Origin: Streptomyces sp. NBC_00091
Lineage (GTDB): Bacteria > Actinomycetota > Actinomycetes > Streptomycetales > Streptomycetaceae
DNA: 64,000 bases
Direction: 5' to 3'
Assembly (NCBI RefSeq): GCF_026343185.1
Contig: NZ_JAPEMA010000001.1
Coordinates: 558,001-622,000, forward strand
Part shown: positions 21,255 to 30,226 of the stretch, piece after piece
Layout of the letters: each line of letters begins with the position of its first letter
How positions within the stretch are numbered: position 1 is the stretch's first letter
Notes under the pieces: generated by a model
Seen by the model: the letters and a program-made list of their open reading frames with translations, nothing else
Told to the model about the DNA's origin: nothing
The model's database searches: none
Program-made: the position numbers and the translations under genes

Positions 21255-21857
21255 ATGCCGAAACCGGTATCCGCACCGGCCGCCCCATCGACCGAAGAAG
21301 CCGACATACGCCCGCTGATGGCCGCGTTCCCCTCCGGGGTGTCCGTGGTCACCGCCCTCGATCCGGACGGGGCCCCGCGCGGTATGACGTGCAGCTCGCT
21401 GGCGAGCGTCGCGCTCTCTCCCCCCACCCTCGTGGTCTGCCTGCGCAACGGCAGCCCGACCCTGCACGCCGCCCTGGGCAGCGGCCGCTTCGCGCTCAAC
21501 CTGCTGCACGAGGAGGGCCGTTCCGTTTCGGACCTGTTCGCCTCGGCGGTGCCCGACCGCTTCGGGCGGGCCGAGTGGCGGCTGCCGCTCGGCGCCGGCG
21601 GGCCGCACCTGACCGACGCCTCGCACGCCATCGCAGACTGTGCCGTGGCCCGCACCGTCACCGTCGGCGACCACACGGCGGTCTTCGGTGAGGTGCTACG
21701 GGTCACCATGGCCGAGTCCGCCCCCGAGCCGCTGCTCTACGGCAAGCGCCAGTACGGCAGTTGGTCGGCGGCATCAGCCCGGGTCCCCGCGGCCACCGCC
21801 GCCTCGGTATCCGCCCCGCCACCGGCTGCGGAGGGTGCCGCTCATGGCCGCCGCTGA
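21255..21857 (+). CDS. Flavin reductase (FMN-binding split barrel, 200 aa)
   Basis: NAD(P)H:flavin oxidoreductase of the split-barrel type. Typical segments are visible: AFPSGVSVVTA near 24, GMTCSSLASVALSPPTLVVCL near 43-63 and RFALNLL near 78. It produces free reduced flavin for two-component oxygenases. Its place right after the halogenase makes it the likely FADH2 source for that enzyme, and perhaps also for the luciferase-like monooxygenase. An Ala/Pro-rich tail of about 30 residues extends past the conserved domain. The ATG at 21255 follows a GGAG site. The stop lies 14 bases inside the downstream antiporter gene, so the two are coupled. Confidence 0.93.
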   Translation: MPKPVSAPAAPSTEEADIRPLMAAFPSGVSVVTALDPDGAPRGMTCSSLASVALSPPTLVVCLRNGSPTLHAALGSGRFALNLLHEEGRSVSDLFASAVPDRFGRAEWRLPLGAGGPHLTDASHAIADCAVARTVTVGDHTAVFGEVLRVTMAESAPEPLLYGKRQYGSWSAASARVPAATAASVSAPPPAAEGAAHGRR

Positions 21858-23136
21858 CCCGCTGCCCCTGCTGCTCGTCGCGCTGCCCGCGGTGATCCTC
21901 GCCTGCCGGGCGGGCGGCGCGCTCGTCCAGCGGATCGGCCAGCCGCCGGTGGTCGGCGAGATGTGCGTCGGCATCATGCTGGGGCCCTCGCTGCTGGGCT
22001 GGCTGTGGCCCTCGGCGCAGCACTGGCTGCTGCCGCCGGCGGTCCTGCCGTTCACCGGCGTCCTCGGCCAGCTGGGGCTGCTCGTCTTCATGTTCCTGAT
22101 CGGCCTGGAACTGGACCTGGCCTCCCTGCGCGGCAACCGCCGCGGCGCCGTCGCCGTCAGCCAGGCCTCCATCGCCCTGCCGCTGCTGCTCGGCGCGGCC
22201 CTGGCCCTGGCGATGTACGGATCCCTGGCGCCGGAGGGGGTGGGGCGGCTCCCGTTCGTCCTCTTCATCGCCGTGGCCATGAGCATCACCGCCTTCCCGG
22301 TGCTGGCCCGCATCCTCGGCGAACGGGGCCTGTACGCCACGCCGACCGGCGCGCTGGCCCTGGCCTGCGCCGCCATCGACGACGTGACCGCGTGGTGCCT
22401 GCTCTCGCTGGTCGTCGCCCTGACGGTCAGCAGCTCACCCCTCGACGCGGCGACCACCGCCGCGCTCACGGTGGCGTTCACCGCCGCGATGATCTGGGGC
22501 GTACGCCCGCTGCTCGCCCGCTGGGCCGCCCGCAGCGCCAGGTCCTCCGGCTCCGGCGAACGCTACGAGAGCACGCTGATCGTCGCCTTGTTCAGCGCCA
22601 TCTGCCTGGCCGGTCTGGCCACCGACCGGATCGGCGTGCACACCGTGTTCGGGGCGTTCCTGCTCGGCACGGTCATGCCGCGCGGCTCGCTGCCGATCGA
22701 GCGCGCCGCGAGCCGGATGCGCTCGGTCGCCGTACCCGTGCTGCTGCCGCTGTTCTTCGTGCAGACGGGCCTGCGCACCGATCTGGCGGGCCTGACCGAG
22801 GCCTCCCAGTGGCTGTGGGCCGGCGCGGTGCTGGCCGTGGCCGTCATCGGCAAGTGGGGCGGCGCGACCCTGGCCGCCCGCACCGTGGGCCAGGACTGGC
22901 GGTCGTCCCTGACGATCGGCGCACTGATGAACTGCCGCGGCCTGACGGAACTGATCATCCTCAACATCGGCTACGAGCTCGGCGTCATCGGCCCGCAGCT
23001 GTTCACGATCCTGGTCGTGATGGCCCTGGTCACCACGGCGATCACCGGCCCGGCCCTCGGCCTCCTCCAGCGCCCGGCCGCGAAAACCCCCCGAACGCCG
23101 CTGCCGGACCCGGCCAGGAAGCCGGTCACCCGGTGA
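21844..23136 (+). CDS. Cation/proton antiporter, CPA2 family (430 aa)
   Basis: Integral membrane protein with about 12 hydrophobic helices. Conserved antiporter features are PPVVGEMCVGIMLGPSLLG near residue 38, LIGLELDL near 85 and the paired Asp of AAIDDVTAW near 178-186 in the ion-binding core. It exchanges a monovalent cation for protons. Relatives are often found in antibiotic clusters, where they may act as exporters or self-resistance proteins. The start ATG 21844 lies inside the 3' end of the flavin reductase gene (14-base overlap), which ties it to the halogenase unit. A strong hairpin follows at 23237-23276. Substrate is not deducible. Confidence 0.9.
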   Translation: MAAADPLPLLLVALPAVILACRAGGALVQRIGQPPVVGEMCVGIMLGPSLLGWLWPSAQHWLLPPAVLPFTGVLGQLGLLVFMFLIGLELDLASLRGNRRGAVAVSQASIALPLLLGAALALAMYGSLAPEGVGRLPFVLFIAVAMSITAFPVLARILGERGLYATPTGALALACAAIDDVTAWCLLSLVVALTVSSSPLDAATTAALTVAFTAAMIWGVRPLLARWAARSARSSGSGERYESTLIVALFSAICLAGLATDRIGVHTVFGAFLLGTVMPRGSLPIERAASRMRSVAVPVLLPLFFVQTGLRTDLAGLTEASQWLWAGAVLAVAVIGKWGGATLAARTVGQDWRSSLTIGALMNCRGLTELIILNIGYELGVIGPQLFTILVVMALVTTAITGPALGLLQRPAAKTPRTPLPDPARKPVTR

Positions 23137-23236
23137 GCGACCCGGCGCAGAAGCCGGCGAAGAAGCCGTACGCGGACCAGCGAAGGAGGCGATGAGGCCC
23201 TCACCGACGACGACGCCCGCCGCCCCCGACCCCGCC

Positions 23237-23276
23237 CCTGGGCCGGCCCGCCCCTTCCCGGGCGGGCCGGCCCAGG
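23237..23276. terminator. Bidirectional hairpin terminator
   Basis: Perfect 17-bp inverted repeat (23237-23253 with 23260-23276) with a 6-base loop, between the convergent antiporter and M6 protease genes. It marks the right end of the peptide-cluster transcription units. Confidence 0.85.
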
Positions 23277-23306
23277 CGTCCCCGCGGACGGGCGGCCCGG
23301 CCCGGG

Positions 23307-24488
23307 TCACTCCTTGCTCAGCCGCACCGTGTCTCCCGCCTGTCCGCCCGCGAGGACCTCGATGCGCACGCCGGCCGTCGGGTCGGTGAAGCTCTGCCCT
23401 GGTGCGTACGCGGCCAGGTCCAGCGGGGTGCGGCAGCCGGCGGGCGGGGTCGCGGCCGGGTTCGCGTTCATGATGCGCACCGGGCCCTCGCCGGTCCGGG
23501 CGGCGGAGTCGACCTTGTAAATGAGGACGCCGGTGGAGCAGGCGGCCGCGTCGTTGCCCTCGGCGCGGCGGGATTCCGCCACGTATGCCGTCGTCCCACC
23601 GGTCCGCAGCACTGCGATCTTGGTTCCGCCGGGCCGTTCCACCGGGGTCAGCCGTACCGTCCGGCGACCGGAGGCGGGCAGGCAGGCGACCTGGTCGTCG
23701 CGGGTCCAGCCGAGCTTCCAGGAGTGCCAGCCGAGGTACTGCGGGGCGTGGCCGGCGATGTCGCCCATGACGTCCCAGCCGCCCACGTACCGGTGGGTGG
23801 CGCCGGTGAACGCGTACAGGTCGGGCAGCCCGAAGGTGTGGGCGGTCTCGTGGGCGGCGACCTTGTGACCCCAGCGCCACATGTCCTGTCCGAAGGTGAC
23901 GGCCCATTTGAGCCGGGTGCCGTCGGCGGTGATGCCGGGCGCGGCCGGGTCGTACAGGTAGGCCGGCGAGAAGGGGATGGCGGTCGCCGTCCTCGCGGGG
24001 ACGACGTAGACCATGTCGTAGCGGGAGAAGTCCGCGTAGGGATCGGCGGCCGTGACCGCGTCGCGGAGGTACCTCTCGTGGGCCTCGAAGGTGAGGCCGC
24101 GCGCGAAGCCGTAGGAGGTCGAGTCGGCGGGCATCCGGATCCAGCGGTGCAACGGGGTGTTGTCCAGCCGCAGACGACCGTGGCTCGCGCGGCCCATCCA
24201 CCCGGCGGCCGGGGCGAGGTGGGCGGCGTACGGCTCGGTGGAGTCGGTGGCCGGGGCATCGGGGAAGTCCACGTACAGCGTCAGGACGCGACGGGTTCCG
24301 GTGGCCGGCTGGAACTGGGTCCGGTCGGTGTCGTGGCCCTCGTCCGTCCAGCCGGTCCGGCCGGGGAGGGCGCAGCCCGCGGCGGGGGGCGGCGGGCCGG
24401 GGGCGGCGGCCGCGGTGGGAACGGTCAGGCAGGAGACCAGGGCGACGGCCGCGGCGAGCGGCCGCAGGTGGTGGATGGGGGTGGTCAT
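23307..24488 (-). CDS. Secreted M6-type metalloprotease (393 aa)
   Basis: Extracellular zinc protease. A signal peptide is evident (basic start, hydrophobic 10-25, cleavage likely near the Ala-rich 27-30). The zinc motif is HETAHTFGLPD, with His213, Glu214 and His217, in the form seen in the M6 (immune inhibitor A-like) domain; YVGGWDVMGD follows as expected. The protein has two or more possible disulfides in the C-terminal half. It lies 52 bases after the proline-iminopeptidase-like gene on the same strand, so the two may form a peptide-degrading unit. Its stop faces the antiporter gene across a strong hairpin. Substrate specificity is unknown. Confidence 0.87.
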   Translation of the reverse strand: MTTPIHHLRPLAAAVALVSCLTVPTAAAAPGPPPPAAGCALPGRTGWTDEGHDTDRTQFQPATGTRRVLTLYVDFPDAPATDSTEPYAAHLAPAAGWMGRASHGRLRLDNTPLHRWIRMPADSTSYGFARGLTFEAHERYLRDAVTAADPYADFSRYDMVYVVPARTATAIPFSPAYLYDPAAPGITADGTRLKWAVTFGQDMWRWGHKVAAHETAHTFGLPDLYAFTGATHRYVGGWDVMGDIAGHAPQYLGWHSWKLGWTRDDQVACLPASGRRTVRLTPVERPGGTKIAVLRTGGTTAYVAESRRAEGNDAAACSTGVLIYKVDSAARTGEGPVRIMNANPAATPPAGCRTPLDLAAYAPGQSFTDPTAGVRIEVLAGGQAGDTVRLSKE

Positions 24489-24540
24489 GTCTCTCCCGTC
24501 GGTGGCAGGTTGGGGGGATCCGGGGGAGCCGGGGATGGTG

Positions 24541-25806
24541 CTACGCGCGCCCCGCGGCCAGGTCCATCAGGCGGGACAGCACGCGCCCGCCGGAGGCGGA
24601 GACTCCGTCGTGCTCCCATTCGTTGGTGACCCAGACCCGGCTGGCGCCGACCTCGCGCACGGTGCGCAGGGAGAGCCCGGCGTCCACGTACATGTCGTCG
24701 TGGTAGACGAGTGCGGCGAGCGGCACCCGGTTGGCGGCCAGGCGGCGGGGGTCGTACAGGGGTGGCCAGTCGGCGCGTTCGGCGAGCAGGTCGGCGGCGT
24801 CGGCGAAGGGGCGCAGGCCCTTGATCTCGCGGAACATCCAGGGGTAGATCATTTCTCCGGTGAGCAGGAGGGGGTCGGCGTCCTCGGCGAACTCTGGGAG
24901 GTCCGCCAGGGCCCTGGAGGCCGCCCAGCCCGTCGGTCCCGCGCCCTGGCCGTACAGGGTCTCCTGCATGACGGCGAAGAGCGGGTTGTCGGTGAAGCCG
25001 GTCAGCGTCATCACCTGGTGCAGGAACGTGTCGGTCGGCTTCGCTTGCCCGTCGAGGGATCCGTCGAGGAGCCAGTGGATCCGCTCGAAGCCGTCGCCCA
25101 TGCCGAGGACGAGGCCGAGCGTGCGCAGGCGGTGGGGGGTGAGCCGGTCTCCGTCGGGCAGGCGCACATCGGTGGCTGCCAGGAGGCGGGCGATCTCGCG
25201 GAGCCGGGCGGCGTCGTCGGGGTAGCGTGCGTAGAAGTCGAGGACGCGGTCCCGTACCCGGGGGTAGGTGCGGGCGTAGACCTCGTCGGCGGTGGCCGAG
25301 AGGCCGGGCAGGCCGCCCGTCACGTAGCAGGCCCGCAGACCTTCGGGGGCCTGGCTCAGGTAGGTGAGGGTGATGAAGCCGCCGTAGCTCTGGCCGAGGG
25401 TTTCCCAGGGCTCGTCGCCGCACAGCCGGCGGCGGATCAGTTCGGCGTCCGCGACGATCGAGTCGGCGCGGAAGTGGCCGAGGTGGTGGGCCAGCCGGGC
25501 CGGCGAGGCGAAGCGGGAGGCCGCCCGGGCGGTGAGGGGAGTGGAGCGGCCCGTGCCGCGCTGGTCGAGGAGCAGGACCCGGTGGGTCTGGAGGGCCTGG
25601 GGCAGCCAGCCGGGTGAACCGGCCGACGGCCTGGGCGACTTGCCGCCGGGTCCGCCCTGGAGATAGAGCAGCCAGGGCAGTTGCCGGCCCGCGTGGCGCG
25701 GGTCGGTGACCTCCCGGGCGAAGACCTGGAGGGTCGGACCGTCCGGGGCCGCGTGGTCCAGGGGGACGGTGAAGACGTGGTCGACGGTCGCGTACGCGGG
25801 GTTCAT
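24541..25806 (-). CDS. Alpha/beta hydrolase, proline iminopeptidase-like (S33, 421 aa)
   Basis: Serine hydrolase of the S33 aminopeptidase type, which removes N-terminal proline or other residues from peptides. The oxyanion region LQGGPGG is near 49-55, DQRGTGRS near 81-88, and the nucleophile elbow GQSYGG puts the catalytic Ser at 140. Asp and His of the triad are expected in the last third (NEWEHDG). No signal peptide is seen, so it is cytoplasmic. ATG 25806 follows an AAAGGG site. It diverges from the peptide-binding lipoprotein gene, suggesting a shared role in peptide uptake and breakdown. Confidence 0.88.
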   Translation of the reverse strand: MNPAYATVDHVFTVPLDHAAPDGPTLQVFAREVTDPRHAGRQLPWLLYLQGGPGGKSPRPSAGSPGWLPQALQTHRVLLLDQRGTGRSTPLTARAASRFASPARLAHHLGHFRADSIVADAELIRRRLCGDEPWETLGQSYGGFITLTYLSQAPEGLRACYVTGGLPGLSATADEVYARTYPRVRDRVLDFYARYPDDAARLREIARLLAATDVRLPDGDRLTPHRLRTLGLVLGMGDGFERIHWLLDGSLDGQAKPTDTFLHQVMTLTGFTDNPLFAVMQETLYGQGAGPTGWAASRALADLPEFAEDADPLLLTGEMIYPWMFREIKGLRPFADAADLLAERADWPPLYDPRRLAANRVPLAALVYHDDMYVDAGLSLRTVREVGASRVWVTNEWEHDGVSASGGRVLSRLMDLAAGRA

Positions 25807-25937
25807 GGGTCCCTTTCGCGGCTGCGGCCGCACAGTGGCGTGTGACATTACGCCGTAGCATCGCGCGGCCAACGGCGGTCGCGGAGCTCTCACTTGGCCA
25901 TAACTCCGCGCTATGGAGGCGCGACAATTGTGAGTGC

Positions 25938-25949
25938 CATTTCACATAA
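25938..25949. promoter_or_regulatory. 12-bp element upstream of the peptide-binding gene
   Basis: CATTTCACATAA occurs here, 63 bases before the binding-protein start, and again at 27774-27785 before the LysR gene. At this copy it runs into an inverted repeat ATAAC-TAT-GTTAT. It is a candidate binding site of the adjacent LysR regulator. Confidence 0.45.
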
Positions 25950-26012
25950 CTATGTTATCGGTCACATTCCAGCCTCCCCCGGGCTGCCCGACTGTTCACG
26001 GAGTGACCACTG

Positions 26013-27773
26013 ATGAAACTGATGAACAAGCGCACTCTCCACGCTCTCGCCACCGCTCTGGCGGCGACCGTCACACTCGGCATGGCCGGCTGTTCCAACG
26101 GCAGCCACTCCGGCGGCAGTCGGCAGGACAAAGACGCGAAGAACCCCGCGCTCGCCAACGCGGGGACCGCCGTCGGCGGCACTCCGCAGAAGGGCGGCAC
26201 GCTGACCGTCCTGTCCAACCAGGACTTCACGCACCTCGACCCGGCCCGCAACTGGGTGATCGGCGACATGGAATTCGGCACCCGGCTGCTCTACCGCACG
26301 CTGGTGACGTACAGGGCGGAGCCGGGCACGAAGGGCGGAGAGCTGGTCCCCGACCTCGCCGAGGACCTCGGTGTCTCCTCCAACGGCGCCAGGACGTGGA
26401 CCTTCACGCTCAAGAGGGGCCTCACGTACGAGGACGGCACGCCGATCACCGCCCAGGACGTCAAGTACAACGTGGAGCGGTCCTTCTCCCCCGACCTGCC
26501 CGGCGGCCCGGACTACGCCGCCCGCTACCTGGCCGGCGCCGAGGGCTACCGGGGCCCCGCCCAGGGGCAGCACCTCGACTCCGTCAAGACCCCCGACGAC
26601 CACACGATCGTCTTCGAACTCCGCAAGCCCTTCGCGGAGTTCCCCAACGCCACCGTCCTGCCCACCTTCGCCCCGGTGCCCAGGTCCCAGGACAAGGGCC
26701 CCCAGTACGACAGCCGCCCGTTCTCCTCGGGCCCCTACAAGATCGAGTCGTACGACCGGGACAAGCGGCTGGTGCTGGTCCGCAACCCCCACTGGGACCC
26801 GGCGACGGACGCCGTGCGCAAGGCGTACCCGGACAAGCTGGTCGTGGTGATGGGGCTGAGGGCCAACCAGATCGACGACCGGCTCATCGCCTCGGAGGGC
26901 GGGGACGCCTCTGCCGTCTCCTGGGGCAAGCTGCGCCCCGAGAGCACCCCCAAGGTGCTCACCAAGGCCGACGTCAGGGCGCGGCTGCTCGCCGAGTCCA
27001 CCAACTGCACCGAGATGGTGCAGATGCACACCGGCCGCGCCCCCTTCGACGACGTCAGGGTCCGGCAGGCCGTGCAGTACGCCCTGGACCGTGAGGCGGT
27101 GCTGACCGCCTCGGGCGGCCCGGCGCTCAACGAACCCTCCACGGCACTCATGCCCGGCTCGCTCTTCGGCGGCAAGCAGCCCGACACGCTGGGGATCCCG
27201 GCCACGGGTGACGTGGGGAAGGCGAAGCGGCTCCTGGAGGAGGCCGGCAAGCCGGACGGGTTCACGACCGCCATCACCGTCTCCAACGGGGACAAGGGGG
27301 TCGCCGAGGCGGTCCAGCAGTCCCTGGGCCGGGCGGGGATCAAGGTCACGATCGACGCCGTCGACCCGTCGGCCTTCTACGACACCATCGGTGACACCGA
27401 GCACCGCACCGACCTCGTCTACACCGGCTGGTGCCCCGACTACCCCTCCGGCTCCACCTTCCTGCCCTTCCTCTTCGACGGCCGCTACATCAAGGAGAAG
27501 GGGAACTCCGGCAACCACTCGCTCTTCCGCGACGAGGCCACGATGAAGCGGATGGACGACATAGCCGCCATGACGGACACGGCGCAGGCCAACAAGGCCT
27601 GGCAGCAGCTGGACGGGGAGATCCTCGCCAAGGCCCCGACGGCGCCCGCCGTCATCGAGCGCATGCCGCTGCTGGTCGGCACCAACATCGCCGGCGCCTT
27701 CGGCCACACGTCCTTCGGCGGCCAGCTCGACTACGCCACGATCGGTCTCAAGGACCCGGCGAAGAGCATGTGA
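26013..27773 (+). CDS. ABC transporter substrate-binding lipoprotein, family 5 (586 aa)
   Basis: Extracytoplasmic oligopeptide/dipeptide-binding protein of the DppA/OppA type. The lipobox is LGMAGC with Cys27 as the membrane anchor. Family segments include ENGARTWTFTLK-like SNGARTWTFTLKRGLTYEDG near 120-140, VRQAVQYALDREAV near 350 and DLVYTGWCPDYPSG near 470. No permease or ATPase gene is adjacent, so it must use a transporter encoded elsewhere, or act as a sensor. It lies between the iminopeptidase-like gene (divergent) and a LysR regulator (same strand, 68 bases later). ATG 26013 has a GGAG site nine bases upstream; an in-frame ATG three codons later is possible. Confidence 0.92.
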   Translation: MKLMNKRTLHALATALAATVTLGMAGCSNGSHSGGSRQDKDAKNPALANAGTAVGGTPQKGGTLTVLSNQDFTHLDPARNWVIGDMEFGTRLLYRTLVTYRAEPGTKGGELVPDLAEDLGVSSNGARTWTFTLKRGLTYEDGTPITAQDVKYNVERSFSPDLPGGPDYAARYLAGAEGYRGPAQGQHLDSVKTPDDHTIVFELRKPFAEFPNATVLPTFAPVPRSQDKGPQYDSRPFSSGPYKIESYDRDKRLVLVRNPHWDPATDAVRKAYPDKLVVVMGLRANQIDDRLIASEGGDASAVSWGKLRPESTPKVLTKADVRARLLAESTNCTEMVQMHTGRAPFDDVRVRQAVQYALDREAVLTASGGPALNEPSTALMPGSLFGGKQPDTLGIPATGDVGKAKRLLEEAGKPDGFTTAITVSNGDKGVAEAVQQSLGRAGIKVTIDAVDPSAFYDTIGDTEHRTDLVYTGWCPDYPSGSTFLPFLFDGRYIKEKGNSGNHSLFRDEATMKRMDDIAAMTDTAQANKAWQQLDGEILAKAPTAPAVIERMPLLVGTNIAGAFGHTSFGGQLDYATIGLKDPAKSM

Positions 27774-27785
27774 CATTTCACATAA
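27774..27785. promoter_or_regulatory. Second copy of the 12-bp element, before the LysR gene
   Basis: The same 12 bases as at 25938-25949 lie immediately after the binding-protein stop codon and 56 bases before the LysR start. This fits an autoregulatory site, but the protein that binds it is not known. Confidence 0.45.
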
Positions 27786-27841
27786 GACTGACGGGAGTCG
27801 TCTCCTGTTCGAAAGCTGTCGCCGCTCCTAACATGCGCGGC

Positions 27842-28807
27842 ATGGAACTGGAGGTACGGCACCTGCGGGTGGTGTGCGCGATCGCCGAGGCCGGCAGCCT
27901 CACCCGGGCCGCCGCCGCGCTGTCGATGACCCAGCCGGGCCTCAGCACGCAGTTGCGCCGCATCGAGTCGATGCTCGGCGGCGCCCTCTTCGACCGGCGG
28001 CGGGCCGGAGCCACCCCCACGGCCTTCGGTGAGCTGGTGCTGGCCCGTGCCCACGCCGTCCTCCCGGGCGTCGACGCGCTCCTCGCCGACACCGCCCGCG
28101 CGGCCCGCCACCTGGCATCCCCGGACCGGGTGCGCGTCGGATCGGTCGGTGCTCCCCTCATCGGCCACCTCATCCTGGCCATCGGGGCGTTGCTGCCCCG
28201 GGCCGAGGTGACGTCCCGGTGCCACTACTCCCCCGTCACCCTCCTGGACGACCTCGCCGCCGGCCGCCTGGAGGCGGCGGTCCTCGGCGACCACCCCGAG
28301 CAGGCGCTTCCCCCGCGCGACGGGGTCGTCCTCACTCCGCTGGTCACCGAACCCGTCTTCGCCCTGCTGCCCGCGGCCCACCCGCTGGCCGGCCAGGAGG
28401 CCGTCTCCCTCACCGAACTCGCCGATCACGACTGGGCGATGCCCCGGCCCGACGGCGACCGCACCCGCGAGTACTGGTCCTCGGTGTGCGCGCTGACCGG
28501 CCGCCGCCCCTCCGCCCCGCACGAGGCCGAGGGTCGCCAGCTGGTCGAACTGGTCCGCGCGGGCCTGGCCGTCAGCCTCTGCCAGGCCACCTTCACGGAA
28601 ACCCCCGGCGTCGCCGTCCGCCCCCTCGCGGACAACCCGCTCTGGTACCGCCACATCCTGGCCTGGCACCGGGACGGCCCCCTGACCCCCCACAGCGCCG
28701 CCCTCCTGCGCACGGTCGCAGCCGGCTACCTGACCACCTGCGCCACCAGCCCCGTCTACACGGCCTGGCGCACCCGCCACCCACACCTGGCCCAGCCCCG
28801 CGCATGA
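27842..28807 (+). CDS. LysR-family transcriptional regulator (321 aa)
   Basis: DNA-binding regulator with an N-terminal winged helix: MELEVRHLRVVCAIAEAGSLTRAAAALSMTQPGLS-type start, with the recognition helix near 28-46, and a C-terminal effector-binding domain of two alpha/beta halves. Length is normal. ATG 27842 gives the usual LysR N terminus; ATG 27833 is in frame three codons earlier and neither has a clear ribosome site, so the message may be poorly led or leaderless. It probably controls the peptide-binding lipoprotein gene upstream and itself through the shared 12-bp element. The effector is unknown, perhaps a peptide or amino acid. Confidence 0.92.
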   Translation: MELEVRHLRVVCAIAEAGSLTRAAAALSMTQPGLSTQLRRIESMLGGALFDRRRAGATPTAFGELVLARAHAVLPGVDALLADTARAARHLASPDRVRVGSVGAPLIGHLILAIGALLPRAEVTSRCHYSPVTLLDDLAAGRLEAAVLGDHPEQALPPRDGVVLTPLVTEPVFALLPAAHPLAGQEAVSLTELADHDWAMPRPDGDRTREYWSSVCALTGRRPSAPHEAEGRQLVELVRAGLAVSLCQATFTETPGVAVRPLADNPLWYRHILAWHRDGPLTPHSAALLRTVAAGYLTTCATSPVYTAWRTRHPHLAQPRA

Positions 28808-28814
28808 GACCCCG

Positions 28815-28855
28815 GGTCAGGCGCCCTTCGCCGCCGGCCCCAGGATCGCCACGCA
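28815..28855. repeat. Left copy of a 41-bp direct repeat (methyltransferase 3' end)
   Basis: These 41 bases match 32597-32637 at 38 positions, with no similarity outside. On the minus strand they would encode CVAILGPAAKGA followed by a stop, nearly the C terminus of the methyltransferase at 32599-33930 (CVAILEPVAKGA). It looks like a scar of an insertion that duplicated the 3' end of that gene. Confidence 0.85.
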
Positions 28856-29088
28856 GGGTGCCCGCGGGCCGGGCCGTGGCCGAGCTCACCCCCGTGAAGC
28901 TCGACCCCGACCGGCCGGCACCGCCACCCCTCGACACTTCAGTGGCGAAGAAGCGTTGGTAACGTACACCAGAGTGACTGTCCGGCGTCAACCAAAGTGT
29001 TGCCGGAGCCGGCCCGTTGGGCTTCGAGAAACACTGTGGTGGACAAAGGCTCGGCATCACACCAAGGAGCACCAAGGAGGCCGTGTAC

Positions 29089-29544
29089 GTGGAGGATGAC
29101 CAGTCGCCCACCTTCGCCCAACTCCTGGACCACCTCTTCCGCGAGGTACACCCCCCTTCCCGGGGGCCCTACACCTACGCGGAGGTCGCCGAGGGAATCC
29201 GCAAGGCCGCGACCGGAGAGGGTCGCGGGGTGACGGCGAGCGCCATCCAGCAACTGCGCACGGGTGCCAAGCGGAACCCGACGCGACACACCATCAAGGC
29301 CCTGGCCGACTTCTTCGGCGTCCCGGCGGGCTACTTCGTCGACAACGCGGCGGCCGCGCGCACCAAGGCGGAGATCGGCCTCCTCGCCGCCATGCGCGAT
29401 CAGGACGTCCGCAAGGTGGCCCTGCGCGCCAACGGCCTGAGCGTCGACAGCCTGAAGATGCTGTCCACCGTGATCGAACAGGCCCGGAAACTCGAGGGGC
29501 TCACCACCGACGACCCCGCGCAGGACCTCAACCTGGACGACTGA
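29089..29544 (+). CDS. XRE-type helix-turn-helix regulator (151 aa)
   Basis: A small cytoplasmic DNA-binding protein. The central part (about 25-75) matches an XRE-like helix-turn-helix: YTYAEVAEGIRKA, then GVTASAIQQLRTGAKRNPTRHTIKALADFFGVPAGYF, which is the usual repressor fold ending. A short C-terminal domain follows. I chose GTG 29089, eight bases after an AAGGAGG site; GTG 29083 is possible. It is the first gene of a four-gene cassette. XRE regulators next to ImmA/IrrE proteases are often cleaved by them to relieve repression, so this one is probably the target of the next gene. About 280 bases upstream hold the 41-bp repeat and presumably the promoter. Confidence 0.88.
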   Translation: MEDDQSPTFAQLLDHLFREVHPPSRGPYTYAEVAEGIRKAATGEGRGVTASAIQQLRTGAKRNPTRHTIKALADFFGVPAGYFVDNAAAARTKAEIGLLAAMRDQDVRKVALRANGLSVDSLKMLSTVIEQARKLEGLTTDDPAQDLNLDD

Positions 29545-29698
29545 ACCGCGCACCGGGCGCCGATCACACGGTCCCCGAGGCGGCACCCCGCCCTCGAAGC
29601 GGAGTCGCGAACATGCCAGCATGGGGGCGCGTACCAGGCCCCCAGGGGGAGGTTCGCCCCGGCCGACCGCCCCCGCCCGGCGTCACCAGAGTGAGGAC

Positions 29699-30226
29699 AT
29701 GGACCTTGAGCAGCTTCGCGCCGCGTGTGAGGCACGCGTCGAGGCGCTTCGGCTCCCGCACCGCTTCAGCACCCGCGACCTCCGCGACGCCGTGGCCGAA
29801 CAACGCGGACGCCCCATCATCCTGCGCCCCCTGAGCACACTGGGCGCCATGGACGCTCCGTGCGGGATCCGCCTGGAGACCCCGGACGCCGACCTGTTGT
29901 TCTACGAGGAGGCCACCTCCCCCCTCCACCAGAACCACATCCTCGCGCACGAGATCAGCCACATCATCTGCGACCACCCCGGCAGCTTGGAACTGGACCA
30001 GGACACCCTCCGCGCGATCGGTTTCAACCCCACCCTCGTCCAGCGCATGTCCGGCCGGACCAGCTACACGAGTGAGGACGAACGCGAGGCCGAGGTGATG
30101 GCCAGCGTGATCCGACAACTCATGTACCGGGGACGCGAGTCCCCGTCGAGCCGGCCCGCCAGCGGCGCCGAGAGCTGGGACGCGCTGTTCGCCGAGCCGC
30201 ACAGGAAGAAACGCCACCCGAAATGA
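29699..30226 (+). CDS. ImmA/IrrE-type zinc metallopeptidase (175 aa)
   Basis: Cytoplasmic metallopeptidase of the ImmA/IrrE (M78-like) type. The zinc motif HEISH is at 84-88 (His84, Glu85, His88), preceded by an LLFYEEATSPLHQNHILA strand-helix segment and followed by acidic residues that could give the third ligand. Such proteases cut partner XRE repressors on a stress or mating signal. The gene follows the XRE regulator by 154 bases and its stop overlaps the next start by four bases (ATGA). ATG 29699 is preceded by a GTGAGGAC segment with weak ribosome-site character. A basic tail HRKKRHPK ends the protein. Confidence 0.88.
   Translation: MDLEQLRAACEARVEALRLPHRFSTRDLRDAVAEQRGRPIILRPLSTLGAMDAPCGIRLETPDADLLFYEEATSPLHQNHILAHEISHIICDHPGSLELDQDTLRAIGFNPTLVQRMSGRTSYTSEDEREAEVMASVIRQLMYRGRESPSSRPASGAESWDALFAEPHRKKRHPK

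Noticed and set aside
23133..23195. 20-codon frame overlapping the antiporter stop (GTGA)
   Set aside because: Too short, basic and low complexity (ending DQRRRR), with no family features; kept only as a note.
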